From Setophaga petechia (taxonomy: Eukaryota; Chordata; Aves; Passeriformes; Parulidae): a DNA stretch of 64,000 nucleotides. The first letter of the stretch is position 1. Each line of letters starts with the position of its first letter. The position numbers were made by a program, and so were the translations under genes. The stretch covers positions 379,501-443,500 of the forward strand of contig JANCRA010000120.1 in the NCBI GenBank assembly GCA_024362935.1, given 5' to 3'. This document shows positions 36,493-47,092 of the stretch, piece by piece. Under the pieces are notes generated by a model. It ran no database searches and was not told the origin of the DNA. It was given only the letters and a program-made list of their open reading frames with translations.

Positions 36493-39065
36493 CTTGAAAG
36501 GAAGGCGTCTTAGACAACTTTCTTTTTCTTGTTTCAGAACACACTGCAGCCCTCTGTGCAACTTCTAGAACACGATAGGAGATGTTTAGTGAGCAAGAAG
36601 GTTTTCTCGTTGCGAGACAGAGTGAAAAAGCTATTTGCTTAGATGTAGGTGACAAGAAACACTTACTGCAGTGCACTGAAAAGCTAACTGCTACACAGCA
36701 CTGCGATTGTGTTAGCAGCCTGCAAAGTGCTAGAAAACTACTTTCCCACTCTCTTGCCTTTTTCTTCACATTAATACTTGAAAGGAAGGCATCTTAGACA
36801 ACTTTCTTTTTCTTGTGTCAAAAAACTCTGCAGCCCTCTCTGCAACATCTACAACACGATGGAAGCTGTTTAAGTGAGCAGGAAGGTTTTCTCCTTGCGA
36901 GACATAGTGAAAAAGCTATTTGCTTAGATGTAGGTGACAAGAAACACTTACTGCAGTGCACTGAACAGCTAACTGCTACACAGCACTAGTACTGTGTTAG
37001 CAGCTTGCAAAGTGCTAGAAAACAGTACTTTCCCACTCTCTTGCCTTTCCCTTCACATTAATACTTGAAAGGAAGGCGTCTTAGACAACTTTCTTTTACA
37101 TTTTGCAAAACACACTGCAGCCCTCTGTGCAACTTCTACAACACGATGGAAGTTGTTTAGTGAGCAGCAACGTTTTCCCCTTGCGAGACAAAGTGAAAAA
37201 GCTATTTGCTCAGATGTAGGTATCAAGAAAGACTTACTGCCGTGCACTGACAAGCTAACTGCTACACAGCACTGCGATTGTGTTAGCAGCTCTCAAAGTG
37301 CTAGAAAACAGTACTTTCCCACTCTCTTGCCTTTCCCTTCACATTAATACTTGAAAGGAAGGCGTCTTAGACAACTTTCTTTTTCTTGTTACAGAACACA
37401 CTGCAGCCCTCGGGGCAACTTCTAGAACACGATAGGAGATGTTTAGTGAGCAAGAAGGTTTTCTCCTTGCGAGACATAGTGAAAAAGCTATTTGCTTAGA
37501 TGTAGGTGACAAGAAACACTTACTGCAGTGCGCTGGCAAGCTAACTGCTACACAGCACTGCGATTGTGTTAGCAGCCTGCAAAGTGCTAGAAAACAGTAC
37601 TTTCCCACTCTCTTGCCTTTCCCTTCACATTAATACTTGAAAGGAAGGCATCTTAGACAACTTTCTTTTTCTTGTGTCAAAAAACTCTGCAGCCCTCTCT
37701 GCAACATCTGCAACACGATGGAAGTGGTTTAGTGAGCAGAAAGGTTTTCTCCTTGCGAGACATAGTGAAAAAGCTATTTGCTTAGATGTAGGTGACAAGA
37801 AACACTTACTGCAGTGCACTGAACAGCTAACTGCTACACAGCACTGCGATTGTGTTAGCAGCTTGCAAAGTGCTAGAAAACAGTACTTTCCCACTCTCTT
37901 GCCTTTCCCTTCACATTAATACTTGAAAGGAAGGCGTCTTAGACAACTTTCTTTTACATTTTGCAAAACACACTGCAGCCCTCTGTGCAACTTCTACAAC
38001 ACGATGGAAGTTGTTTATTGAGCAGCAACGTTTTCCCCTTGCGAGACATAGTAAAAAAGCTTCTTGCTTAGATGTAGGTGACAAGAAACACTTACTGCAG
38101 TGCACTGAACAGCTAACTGCTACACAGCACTAGTACTGTGTTACCAGCTTGCAAAGTGCTAGAAAACAGTACTTTCCCACTCTCTTGCCTTTCCCTTCAC
38201 ATTAATACTTGAAAGGAAGGCGTCTTAGACAACTTTCTTTTATATTTTGCAAAACACACTGCAGCCCTCTGTGCAACTTCTACAACACGATGGAAGTTGT
38301 TTAGTGAGCAGCAACGTTTTCCCCATGCGAGACATAGTGAAAAAGCTATTTGCTCAGATGTAGGTATCAAGAAACACTTACTGCCGTGCACTGACAAGCT
38401 AATTGCTACACAGTACTGCGATTGTGTTAGCAGCTTGCAAAGTGCTAGAAAACAGTACTTTCCCACTCTCTTGCCTTTCCCTACACATTAATACTTGAAA
38501 GGAAGGCGTCTTAGACAACTTTCTTTTTCTTGTGTCAAAAAACTCTGCAGCCCTCTCTGCAACATCTACAACACGATGGAAGTTGTTTAGTGAGCAGGAA
38601 GGTTTTCTCCTTGGGAGACATAGTGAAAAAGCTATTTGCTTAGATGTAGGTGACAAGAAACACTTACTGCAGTGCAGTGACAAGTTAATTGGTACACAGC
38701 ACAGGGATTGTGTTAGCAGCTCTCAAAGTGATAGAAAACAGTACTTTCCCACTCTCTTGCCTTTCCCTTCACATTAATACTTGAAAGGAAGGCGTCTTAG
38801 ACAACTTTCTTTTTCTTGCTGCAAAACACACTGCAGCCCTCTGTGCAACTTCTAGAACACGATAGGAAATGTTTAGTGAGCAGGAAGGTTTTCTCCTTGC
38901 GAGACATAGTGAAAAAGCTTTTTGCTTAGATGTAGGTGACAAGAAACACTTACTGCAGTGCACTGAACAGCTAACTGCTACACAGCACTAGGATTGTGTT
39001 AGCAGCTTGCAAAGTGCTAGAAAACAGTACTTTCCCACTCTCTTGCCTTTCCCTTCACATTAATA

Positions 39066-40776
39066 CTTGAAAGGAAGGCGTCTTAGACAACTTTCTTGTA
39101 CATTTTGCAAAACACACTGCTGCCGTCTGTGCAACTTCTACAACACGATGGAAGTTGTTTAGTGAGCAGCAACGTTTTCCCCTTGCGAGACAAAGGGAAA
39201 AAGCTATTTGCTCAGATGTAGTTATCAAGAAACACTTACTGCCGTGCACTGACAAGCTAATTGCTACACAGCACTGGGATTGTGTTAGCAGCTCTCAAAT
39301 TGATAGAAAACAGTACTTTCCCACTCTCTTGCCTTTCCCTACACATTAATACTTGAAAGGAAGGCGTCTTAGACAACTTTCTTTTTCTTGTTACAGAACA
39401 CACTGCAGCCCTCTGTTCAACTTCTAGAACACGATAGGAAATGTTTAGTGAGCAAGAAGGTTTTCTCCTTGGGAGACATAGTGAAAAAGCTTTTTGCTTA
39501 GATGTAGGTGACAAGAAACACTTACTGCAGTGCACTGAACAGCTAACTGCTACACAGCACTAGGATTGTGTTAGCAGCTTGCAAAGTGCTAGAAAACAGT
39601 ACTTTCCCACTCTCTTGCCTTTCCCTTCACATTAATACTTGAAAGGAAGGCGTCTTAGACAACTTTCTTTTACATTTTGCAAAACACACTGCTGCCGTCT
39701 GTGCAACTTCTACAACACGATGGAAGTTGTTTAGTGAGCAGCAACGTTTTCCCCTTGCGAGACAAAGGGAAAAAGCTATTTGCTCAGATGTAGTTATCAA
39801 GAAACACTTACTGCCGTGCACTGACAAGCTAATTGCTACACAGCACTGCGATTGTGTTAGCAGCTTGCAAAGTGCTAGAAAACAGTACTTTCCCACTCTC
39901 TTTCCCTACACATTAATACTTGAAAGGAAGGCGTCTTAGACAACTTTCTTTTTCTTGTTACAGAACACACTGCAGCCCTCTGTGCAACTTCTAGAACACG
40001 ATAGGAGATGTTTAGTGAGCAGGAAGGTTTTCTTCTTGCGAGACAGAGTGAAAAAGTTATTTGCTTAGATGTAGGTGACAAGAAACACTTACTGCAGTGC
40101 AGTGACAAGTTAATTAGTACACAGCACTGGGATTGTGTTAGCAGCGCTCAAAGTGATAGAAAACAGTACTTTCCCACTCTCTTGCCTTTCCCTTCACATT
40201 AATACTTGAAAGGAAGGCGTCTTAGACAACTTTCTTTTACATTTTGCAAAACACACAGCAGCCGTCTGTGCAACTTCTACAACACGATGGAAGTTGTTTA
40301 GTGAGCAGGAACGTTTTCCCCTTGCGAGACAAAGGGAAAAAGCTATTTGCTCAGATGTAGTTATCAAGAAACACTTACTGCCGTGCACTGACAAGCTAAT
40401 TGCTACAAAGCACTGGGATTGTGTTAGCAGCTCTCAAAGTGATAGAAAACAGTACTTTCCCACTCTCTTGCCTTTCCCTACACATTAATACTTGAAAGGA
40501 AGGCGTCTTAGACAACTTTCTTTTTCTTGTTACAGAACACACAGCAGCCCTCTGTTCAACTTTTAGAACACGATAGGAAATGTTTAGTGAGCAAGAAGGT
40601 TTTCTCCTTGGGAGACATAGTGAAAAAGCTTTTTGCTTAGATGTAGGTGACAAGAAACACTTACTGCAGTGCACTGAACAGCTAACTGCTACACAGCACT
40701 AGGATTGTGTTAGCAGCTTGCAAAGTGCTAGGAAACAGTACTTTCCCACTCTCTTGCCTTTCCCTTCACATTAATA
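39066..40776 (+). repeat. A-B dimer run, three dimers
   Basis: The pairs 39066/39352, 39638/39919 and 40205/40491 alternate A (GTTATC middle, CTGCCGTCTG or CAGCCGTCTG) with B (GTTACAG). The local period is therefore about 572 bp instead of a long unit. The first and third B monomers share TCTGTTCAAC and TTGGGAGAC; the second has TTCTTGCGAG and GTTAATTAGTACAC. Each A monomer ends with the CCCTACACATT variant. Monomer 39638 is only 281 bp because five bases were lost from CTCTTGCCTTTCCC near 39900. Confidence 0.75.
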
Positions 40777-42491
40777 CTTGAAAGGAAGGCGTCTTAGACA
40801 ACTTTCTTTTACATTTTGCAAAACACACTGCAGCCCTCTGTGCAACTTCTACAACACGATGGAAGTTGTTTAGTGAGCAGGAACGTTTTCCCCTTGCGAG
40901 ACAAAGGGAAAAAGCTATTTGCTCAGATGTAGGTATCAAGAAACACTTACTGCCGTGCACTGACAAGCTAATTGCTACACAGCACTGCGATTGTGTTAGC
41001 AGCTTGCAAAGTGCTAGAAAACAGTACTTTCCCACTCTCTTGCCTTTCCCTTCACATTAATACTTGAAAGGAAGGCGTCTTAGACAACTTTCTTTTTCTT
41101 GCTGCAAAACACACTGCAGCCCTCTGTGCAACTTCTAGAACACGATAGGAAATGTTTAGTGAGCAGGAAGGTTTTCTCCTTGCGAGACATAGTGAAAAAG
41201 CTTTTTACTTAGATATAGGTGACAAGAAACACTTACTGCAGGGCACTGAACAGCTAATTGCTACACAGAACTGCGATTGTGTTAGCAGCTTGCAAAGTGC
41301 TAGAAAACAGTACTTTCCCACTCTCTTGCCTTTCCCTTCACATTAATACTTGAAAGGAAGGCGTCTTAGACAACTTTCTTTTTCTTGTTACAGAACACAC
41401 TGCAGCCCTCTGTGCAACTTCTAGAACACGATAGGAGATGTTTAGTGAGCAAGAAGGTTTTCTCCTTGCGAGACAGATTGAAAAAGCTATTTGCTTAGAT
41501 GTAGGTGACAAGAAACACTTACTGCAGTGCACTGAAAAGCTAACTGCTACACAGCACTGCGATTGTGTTAGCAGCTCTCAAAGTGCTAGAAAACAGTACT
41601 TTCCCACTCTCTTGCCTTTCCCTTCACATTAATACTTGAAAGGAAGGCGTGTTAGACAACTTTCTTTTTCTTGCTCAAAACACACTGCAGCCCTCTGTGC
41701 AACTTCTAGAACACGATAGGAAATGTTTAGTGAGCAGGAAGGTTTTCTCCTTGGGAGACATAGTGAAAAAGCTTTTTACTTCGATATAGGTGACAAGAAA
41801 CACTTACTGCAGTGCACTGAACAGCTAATTGCTACACAGAACTGCGATTGTGTTAGCAGCTTGCAAAGTGCTAGAAAACAGTACTTTCCCACTCTCTTGC
41901 CTTTCCCTTCACATTAATGCTTGAAAGGAAGGCGTCTTAGACTACTTTCTTTTTCTTGCTGCAAAACACACTGCAGCCCTCTGTGCAACTTCTAGAACAC
42001 AATAGAAGTTGTTTAGTGAGCAGCAACGTTTTCCCCTTGCGAGACAAAGTGAAAAAGCTATTTGCTCAGATGTAGGTATCAAGAAACACTTACTGCCGTG
42101 CACTGACAAGCTAATTGCTACACAGCACTCCGATTGTGTTAGCAGCTTGCAAAGTGCTAGAAAACAGTACTTTCCCACTCTCTTGCCTTTCCCTTCACAT
42201 TAATACTTGAAAGGAAGGCGTCTTAGATAACTTTCTTTTTCTTGTTACAGAACACACTGCAGCCCTCTGTGCAACTTCTAAAACACGATAGGAGATGTTT
42301 AGTGAGCAAGAAGGTTTTCTCCTTGCGAGACAGAGTGAAAAAGCTATTTGCTTAGATGTAGGTGACAAGAAACACTTGCTGCAGTACACTGAAAAGCTAA
42401 CTGCTACACAGCACTGCGATTGTGTTAGCAGCTTGCAAAGTGCTAGAAAACAGTACTTTCCCACTCTCTTGCCTTTCCCTTCACATTAATA

Positions 42492-42805
42492 CTTGAAAGG
42501 AAGTATATATAGACAACTTTCTTTTATAGACTATATATAGACTACTTTCTTTTACATTTTGCAAAACACACTGCAGCCCTCTGTGCAACTTCTACAATAC
42601 GATGGAAGTTGTTTAGTGAGCAGCAGCGTTTTCCCCTTGCGAGACAAAGTGAAAAAGCTATTTGCTCAGATGTAGGTATCAAGAAACACTTACTGCCGTG
42701 CACTGACAATCTAATTGCTACACAGCACTGGGATTGTGTTAGCAGCTTGCAAAGTGCTAGAAAACAGTACTTTCCCACTCTCTTGCCTTTCCCTTCACAT
42801 TAATA
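42492..42805 (+). repeat. Structurally odd 314-bp monomer with TATATATA duplication
   Basis: An A-class monomer like 6472 whose GCGTCTT (after GGAAG) is replaced by TATATAT at 42504-42510. A 28-bp segment (42527-42554) is then inserted before CATTTTGC. Two 23-bp units, each TATATATAGAC plus a CTTTCTTTTA end, lie at 42504-42526 and 42532-42554. They are separated by TAGAC and differ at one base (ACAAC versus ACTAC). Downstream the monomer is normal. I saw no other monomer with this structure. Confidence 0.9.
42504..42554 (+). other. 28-bp tandem duplication containing two TATATATA motifs
   Basis: TATATATAGAC occurs at 42504 and 42532. The second copy lies in CTATATATAG (42531-42540), a perfect 10-bp palindrome. 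Both copies match the TATA-box pattern TATAWAWR, but a promoter role is only a possibility. Slippage or microhomology-mediated repair during array recombination is a sufficient explanation. Confidence 0.85.
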
Positions 42806-44234
42806 CTTGAAAGGAAGGCGTCTTAGACAACTTTCTTTTTCTTGTTACAGAACACACTGCAGCCCTCTGTGCAACTTCTAGAACACGATAGGAGATGTTT
42901 AGTGAGCAGGAAGGTTTTCTTCTTGCGAGACAGAGTGAAAAAGTTATTTGCTTAGATGTAGGTGACAAGAAACACTTACTGCAGTGCAGTGACAAGTTAA
43001 TTAGTACACAGCACTGGGATTGTGTTAGCAGCGCTCAAAGTGATAGAAAACAGTACTTTCCCACTCTCTTGCCTTTCCCTTCACATTAATACTTGAAAGG
43101 AAGGCGTCTTAGACAACTTTCTTTTTCTTGCTGCAAAACACACTGCAGCCCTCTGTGCAACTTCTAGAACACGATAGGAAATGTTTAGTGAGCAGGAAGG
43201 TTTTCTCCTTGCGAGACATAGTGAAAAAGCTTTTTGCTTCGATATAGGTGACAAGAAACACTTACTGCAGTGCACTGAACAGCTAATTGCTACACAGCAC
43301 TGCGATTGTGTGAGCAGCCTGCAAAGTGCTAGAAAACAGTACTTTCCCACTCTCTTGCCTTTCCCTTCACATTAATACTTGAAAAGAAGGCATCTTAGAC
43401 AACTTTTTTTTCTTGTGTCAAAAAACTCTGCAGCCCTCTCTGCAACATCTGCAACACGATGGAAGTGGTTTAGTGAGCAGGAAGGTTTTCTCCTTGCGAG
43501 ACATAGTGAAAAAGCTATTTGCTTAGATGTAGGTGACAAGAAACACTTACTGCAGTGCACGGAAAAGCTAATTGCTACACAGAACTGGGATTGTGTTAGC
43601 AGCTTACAAAGTGCTAGAAAACAGTACTTTCCCACTCTCTTGCCTTTCCCTTCACATTAATACTTGAAAGGAAGGCGTCTTAGACAACTTTCTTTTACAT
43701 TTTGCAAAACACACTGCAGCCCTCTGTGCAACTTCTACAACACGATGGAAGTTGTTTAGTGAGCAGGAACGTTTTCCCCTTGCGAGACAAAGGGAAAAAG
43801 CTATTTGCTCAGATGTAGTTATCAAGAAACACTTACTGCCGTGCACTGACAAGCTAATTGCTACAGAGCACTGCGATTGTGTTAGCAGCTTGCAAAGTGC
43901 TAGAAAACAGTACTTTCCCACTCTCTTGCCTTTCCCTTCACATTAATACTTGAAAGGAAGGCGTCTTAGACAACTTTCTTTTTCTTACTACAAAACACAC
44001 TGCAGCCCTCTGTGCAACTTCTAGAACACGATAGAAGTTGTTTAGTGAGCAGCAACGTTTTCCCCTTGCGAGACAAAGTGAAAAAGCTATTTGCTCAGAT
44101 GTAGGTATCAAGAAACACTTACTGCCGTGCACTGACAAGCTAATTGCTACACAGCACTGCGATTGTGTTAGCAGCTTGCAAAGTGCTAGAAAACAGTACT
44201 TTCCCACTCTCTTGCCTTTCCCTTCACATTAATA

Positions 44235-45377
44235 CTTGAAAGGAAGGCGTCTTAGACAACTTTCTTTTTCTTGTTACAGAACACACTGCAGCCCTCTGTG
44301 CAACTTCTAGAACACGATAGGAGATGTTTAGTGAGCAAGAAGGTTTTCTCGTTGCGAGACAGAGTGAAAAAGCTATTTGCTTAGATGTAGGTGACAAGAA
44401 ACACTTACTGCAGTGCACTGAAAAGCTAACTGCTACACAGCACTGCGATTGTGTTAGCAGCCTGCAAAGTGCTAGAAAACTACTTTCCCACTCTCTTGCC
44501 TTTTTCTTCACATTAATACTTGAAAAGAAGGCATCTTAGACAACTTTCTTTTTCTTGTGTCAAAAAACTCTGCAGCCCTCTCTGCAACATCTACAACACG
44601 ATGGAAGCTGTTTAAGTGAGCAGGAAGGTTTTCTCCTTGCGAGACATAGTGAAAAAGCTATTTGCTTAGATGTAGGTGACAAGAAACACTTACTGCAGTG
44701 CACTGAACAGCTAACTGCTACACAGCACTAGTACTGTGTTAGCAGCTTGCAAAGTGCTAGAAAACAGTACTTTCCCACTCTCTTGCCTTTCCCTTCACAT
44801 TAATACTTGAAAGGAAGGCGTCTTAGACAACTTTCTTTTACATTTTGCAAAACACACTGCAGCCCTCTGTGCAACTTCTACAACACGATGGAAGTTGTTT
44901 AGTGAGCAGGAACGTTTTCCCCTTGCGAGACAAAGGGAAAAAGTTATTTGCTCAGATGTAGTTATCAAGAAACACTTACTGCCGTGCACTGACAAGCTAA
45001 TTGCTACAGAGCACTGCGATTGTGTTAGCAGCTTGCAAAGTGCTAGAAAACAGTACTTTCCCACTCTCTTGCCTTTCCCTTCACATTAATACTTGAAAGG
45101 AAGGCGTCTTAGACAACTTTCTTTTTCTTACTACAAAACACACTGCAGCCCTCTGTGCAACTTCTAGAACACGATAGAAGTTGTTTAGTGAGCAGCAACG
45201 TTTTCCCCTTGCGAGACAAAGTGAAAAAGCTATTTGCTCAGATGTAGGTATCAAGAAACACTTACTGCCGTGCACTGACAAGCTAATTGCTACACAGCAC
45301 TGCGATTGTGTTAGCAGCTTGCAAAGTGCTAGAAAACAGTACTTTCCCACTCTCTTGCCTTTCCCTTCACATTAATA
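44235..45377 (+). repeat. Right-domain 4-monomer unit B-C-A-N
   Basis: Monomers 44235 (anchor B, 284 bp), 44519 (anchor C, 287 bp, AAAAGAAGG start), 44806 (A with GTTATC, CTACAGAGCAC and private AAGTTATTTGCTC) and 45092 (N, CTTACTACAAAAC). The segment is the first two and last two monomers of the 15-mer, so 11 internal monomers are absent. Confidence 0.85.
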
Positions 45378-47092
45378 CTTGAAAGGAAGGCGTCTTAGAC
45401 AACTTTCTTTTTCTTGTTACAGAACACACTGCAGCCCTCTGTGCAACTTCTAGAACACGATAGGAGATGTTTAGTGAGCAAGAAGGTTTTCTCGTTGCGA
45501 GACAGAGTGAAAAAGCTATTTGCTTAGATGTAGGTGACAAGAAACACTTACTGCAGTGCACTGAAAAGCTAACTGCTACACAGCACTGCGATTGTGTTAG
45601 CAGCCTGCAAAGTGCTAGAAAACTACTTTCCCACTCTCTTGCCTTTTTCTTCACATTAATACTTGAAAGGAAGGCATCTTAGACAACTTTCTTTTTCTTG
45701 TGTCAAAAAACTCTGCAGCCCTCTCTGCAACATCTACAACACGATGGAAGCTGTTTAAGTGAGCAGGAAGGTTTTCTCCTTGCGAGACATAGTGAAAAAG
45801 CTATTTGCTTAGATGTAGGTGACAAGAAACACTTACTGCAGTGCACTGAACAGCTAACTGCTACACAGCACTAGTACTGTGTTAGCAGCTTGCAAAGTGC
45901 TAGAAAACAGTACTTTCCCACTCTCTTGCCTTTCCCTTCACATTAATACTTGAAAGGAAGGCGTCTTAGACAACTTTCTTTTACATTTTGCAAAACACAC
46001 TGCAGCCCTCTGTGCAACTTCTACAACACGATGGAAGTTGTTTAGTGAGCAGCAACGTTTTCCCCTTGCGAGACAAAGTGAAAAAGCTATTTGCTCAGAT
46101 GTAGGTATCAAGAAAGACTTACTGCCGTGCACTGAACAGCTAACTGCTACACAGCACTAGTACTGTGTTAGCAGCTTGCAAAGTGCTAGAAAACTGTACT
46201 TTCCCACTCTCTTGCCTTTCCCTTCACATTAATACTTGAAAGGAAGGCGTCTTAGACAACTTTCTTTTTCTTGTTACAGAACACACTGCAGCCCTCGGGG
46301 CAACTTCTAGAACACGATAGGAGATGTTTAGTGAGCAAGAAGGTTTTCTCCTTGCGAGACATAGTGAAAAAGCTATTTGCTTAGATGTAGGTGACAAGAA
46401 ACACTTACTGCAGTGCGCTGACAAGCTAACTGCTACACAGCACTGCGATTGTGTTAGCAGCCTGCAAAGTGCTAGAAAACAGTACTTTCCCACTCTCTTG
46501 CCTTTCCCTTCACATTAATACTTGAAAGGAAGGCGTCTTAGACAACTTTCTTTTACATTTTGCAAAACACACTGCAGCCCTCTGTGCAACTTCTAAAACA
46601 CGATGGAAGTTGTTTAGTGAGCAGGAACGTTTTCCCCTTGCGAGACAAAGGGAAAAAGCTATTTGCTCAGATGTAGTTATCAAGAAACACTTACTGCCGT
46701 GCACTGACAAGCTAATTGCTACAGAGCACTGCGATTGTGTTAGCAGCTTGCAAAGTGCTAGAAAACAGTACTTTCCCACTCTCTTGCCTTTCCCTTCACA
46801 TTAATACTTGAAAGGAAGGCGTCTTAGACAACTTTCTTTTTCTTACTACAAAACACACTGCAGCCCTCTGTGCAACTTCTAGAACACGATAGAAGTTCTT
46901 TAGTGAGCAGCAACGTTTTCCCCTTGCGAGACAAAGTGAAAAAGCTATTTGCTCAGATGTAGGTATCAAGAAACACTTACTGCCGTGCACTGACAAGCTA
47001 ATTGCTGCACAGCACTGCGATTGTGTTAGCAGCTTGCAAAGTGCTAGAAAACAGTACTTTCCCACTCTCTTGCCTTTCCCTTCACATTAATA
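45378..47092 (+). repeat. Right-domain 6-monomer unit B-C-A-B-A-N
   Basis: Starts at 45378, 45662, 45949, 46235, 46521 and 46807. Monomer 45949 is a hybrid: the AAAGACTTACTGCC of the 24770 type runs into GTGCACTGAACAGC and CACTAGTACTG, and it has the private AACTGTACTT (T at 46195). Monomer 46235 reads GCGCTGACAAG where the full units read GCGCTGGCAAG. Monomer 46807 has GTTCTTTAG and GCTGCACAGC. The same set of variants recurs at 49950-51093. Confidence 0.85.

Larger units (their letters stand above)
40491..42805 (+). repeat. Island of left-domain monomers inside the right domain
   Basis: The eight monomers 40491, 40777, 41063, 41349, 41635, 41920, 42206 and 42492 match left-domain monomers in order. 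They correspond to 3898 (CTAGGAAACAG), 4184, 4470, 4756 (GACAGATTG), then 5614 (GGCGTGTTAG), 5900 (ATGCTTG, CACAATAGAAG, CACTCCGATTG), 6186 (TTAGATAAC, CAGTACACTG) and 6472 (AATACG, GACAATCTAATTG). The order runs across a left unit boundary but omits the closing C and opening A monomers. GTGTTAGACAAC at 41635 is closest to 9617. From 42806 the right-domain order resumes. Confidence 0.82.
36493..44234 (+). repeat. Enlarged right-domain unit, 27 monomers with foreign-type insertion
   Basis: The first ten monomers (36493-39351) are B-C-A-B-C-A-A-C-D-A and the last five (42806-44234) are B-D-C-A-N, together a complete 15-mer. Twelve extra monomers lie between them: 39352, 39638, 39919, 40205, 40491, 40777, 41063, 41349, 41635, 41920, 42206 and 42492. 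These begin as an alternating B/A run and continue as left-domain monomers. The first B monomer has GTTTCAG and TCTCGTTGCGAG; the latter recurs in several anchor B monomers to the right (44235, 45378, 49379, 55380, 57381, 59096, 60239), so it marks a lineage. Confidence 0.85.

Noticed and set aside
42504..42554. Transposon end or target-site duplication at the TATATATA monomer
   Set aside because: The extra 28 bp is an imperfect copy of adjacent satellite sequence. There are no terminal repeats and no foreign sequence.
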